NCBI GenBank assembly: GCA_963576735.1
Contig: OY755190.1
Location: 2,721,695 to 2,785,694 of the forward strand
Source of the DNA: Bedellia somnulentella
Taxonomy: Eukaryota > Arthropoda > Insecta > Lepidoptera > Bedelliidae
Direction of reading: 5' to 3'
Length of the DNA: 64,000 nt
Under the pieces are notes generated by a model. It worked only from the letters and a program-made list of their open reading frames with translations, had not been told where the DNA came from and made no database searches. Shown here one piece after another: positions 62,527 through 64,000 of this stretch. Both the position numbers and the translations under genes were made by a program. Each line of letters opens with the position of its first letter. Positions within the stretch are counted from its first letter, which is position 1.

Positions 62527-62985
62527 CATTCTTCTTATTTCACTATTAGCTAAGTCCTCTATGGTTTTATATGACTATTTTTTCTTAAACATATCAACTT
62601 GTGCAGCACAAATACGTAACAGTCTTCAACGCCAAACTTATTCAGTATCGTTATACTATCAAACTTTAACTTTATATTATGATTATCAATTGGACGTAGT
62701 TATGTAGAAAGGATTCAACCCACAAAAAAGTCTTATACGAGATATTAGCGTTTAAAGTTTGAACTAAAGCGCTTGTCATACTGTGAATTAGGTCGGGTTT
62801 TTAAAATAAACAGTTTGCATGCACTTTTTATAAGTAAAGTTTTCACTACTTCATAGATTCAACCCTCAACAGCACATTGGCATACTTAACTAAATTTGGG
62901 CGAAAGTGTGGGTTGAGTCCTTTCTGCTAAACTCGTCCAAGTATGTAAGATTTCAAAATATTAAATATGTATTAAACATCACTAA

Positions 62986-63255
62986 TCAATTAAGCAAATA
63001 AATATTATCGACACCAGCGGACTCGAACCGACGACATACGGGTATACGCCCCCGTCGCTTTGCCAACTGAGAGTACCAGGTGACCACTCGCGCGAATATT
63101 TCAGAAATGTATTTGTATTTGCTTGTTTCTTTACACCTTTACTATTGATTGCGCCATCTATTGCCGAGGTATTACAACTCCGGAAAGCCACTCGTCTAAT
63201 TTTTATTTGCTTAATTGATTAAATTATCCCCACATGAGGTTTTCATGCAAAACAA
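62986..63255 (-). mobile_element. tRNA-fold-back retroposon, diverged
   Basis: A minus-strand tRNA-like core (about 63010-63075; B box region GGACTCGAACC in antisense, GGGTATACGCCCCCGTCGC), followed by a body unlike the other copies, and the end block ATTATCCCCACATGAGG. AATCAATTAAGCAAATAAAT on the left and its inverse (TTTATTTGCTTAATTGATT) on the right form another inverted pair. Confidence 0.55.
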
Positions 63256-63290
63256 AGCCTGATTATGAATTAAACATGCTTATAACATAC

Positions 63291-63405
63291 CGATAACCTT
63301 TGCACTCCTGGTAGATTTCTTCTAGCCCATCCGATGCGTTTACTCGCTTCCTCAGGTCATGGAGGCGAGAGAGTACAGTAAAGACGTACAAATAATCCTT
63401 CGCTT
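63291..63405 (-). CDS. Possible host-gene exon (tentative)
   Basis: Open minus-strand text KDYLYVFTVLSRLHDLRK, RVNASDGLEEIYQECKGYR ends at a good donor (GGTTATCG before GTATGTT), and GC is higher than in the surroundings. No clean acceptor suits this frame. A second frame just upstream (63520-63430, MKLQFRNIENLYTKFLGP) is also open with a donor-like GTATGA. I do not recognise either. It could be a conserved exon or chance. Confidence 0.25.
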
Positions 63406-63709
63406 ACATGACCTGAGAAAATGAGCATTACTGGTGCTTTTCATACCTGGACCCAAGAACTTGGTGTATAAATTTTCTATGTTTCTGAACTGAAGCTTCA
63501 TTCTTCTTTGTTTCGTTTTTATATCGTTAGAGAAATTAAAATTGATAGTATGTAACGGTACAGTAAGAGTAAATAATATTTATCTAATAAAAAATCAACT
63601 TTTAGCAGCAATTTTTTAACTATCTGGATAAAAAACGAATAATATTATACAATAACCAAATTTCATATTATACTCGACTTTGAACTTAAGATTAAATTTG
63701 CCTATTCTT

Positions 63710-64000
63710 AATTCGGTATGCAAAGTTTTACAAAAGTGGTGCTGATTACGAAACCATTTCGAGATATTATGTTTTTAAAACATATTTTCTTGAAATTTAA
63801 TCAAACAGAGCTAAGATGACCGTTATTTTAGCAAAAAACTGTAACAGTATTTAACCTTCAGCGTTATGTCAAAGACATTCGTTCTTGCAGTTTATTAATA
63901 AAACATCGAAAATCATAGGTTTGTTTAGTATAATATCGTAATAATTTTATTTGGGATCACAAATTCGTGAAATATTTTGCAATTAGCAACATTTTTACTA
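63710..64000. repeat. Second copy of the 485-bp MITE, cut by the window edge
   Basis: It begins AATTCGGTATGCAAAGTTTT and follows 54477-54768 almost base for base to the end of the window (differences such as CCGCTATTTTACC against CCGTTATTTTAGC). The right inverted end lies outside. Confidence 0.75.

Overview
The window looks like repeat-dense, AT-rich nuclear DNA of a moth or butterfly (Lepidoptera). The evidence is indirect: a Dong/R4-like retrotransposon sitting in a (TTA)n tract, two-ORF CR1-group and jockey-type LINEs, mariners, Helitron-like pieces with (CTGT)n tracts, and dozens of short SINEs with (TATG)n tails of a kind I know from lepidopteran genomes. No rRNA, CRISPR, operon or virus was seen.

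Only one host gene can be supported. It is a four-exon, minus-strand gene (46827-55952) for a 206-residue GNAT acetyltransferase of the diamine (spermidine/spermine) acetyltransferase type, with consensus splice sites and matching phases. Its introns 2 and 3 are full of mobile elements. A weak exon candidate lies at 63291-63405 (minus).

Layout. 1-5 kb: short SINE copies and a Helitron-like piece. 5.0-9.8 kb: a three-level nest in which a small GGGCAAGC-ended MITE holds a LINE 3-prime fragment, which holds an apparently full-length CR1-group LINE with both ORFs open. 10.0-12.0 kb: truncated LINE ends. 12.0-15.9 kb: a Dong/R4-like element with an intact 1200-codon ORF, inserted in the (TTA)n tail of an older LINE end. 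16-20.8 kb: SINEs and a small MITE. 20.8-22.05 kb: a broken mariner. 22-26.4 kb: repeats. 26.6-29.2 kb: a TTAA-flanked DNA transposon with 12-bp inverted ends and the remains of an unclassified protein, split by a SINE. 29.7-31.0 kb: two MITEs in opposite orientation around two tRNA-bearing retroposons. 31-42.7 kb: SINEs, LINE ends and unassigned AT-rich DNA. 42.7-46.3 kb: a jockey-type LINE with an open ORF that splits a SINE. 46.8-56.0 kb: the acetyltransferase gene with intronic MITEs, tRNA retroposons, a Transib-like insertion and a Helitron-like element. 56.3-57.3 kb: a second broken mariner. 58-64 kb: inverted-repeat elements and SINEs.

How the parts relate. Three repeat families (one LINE and two SINEs) end in nearly the same sequence: a CCCC-loop-GGGA stem, then (G/C)CGTGA, then TATG-like repeats. 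This suggests that the LINE's enzyme copies all three. A tRNA-bearing retroposon family recurs as inverted fold-back copies. One of these was hit in its anticodon arm by an 805-bp insertion with CACTGTGG ends, an A-rich block about 30 bp inside each end and a CGACG target duplication, the combination expected of a non-autonomous Transib (RAG1-related) element. Function calls rest on motifs read by eye; no search was run.
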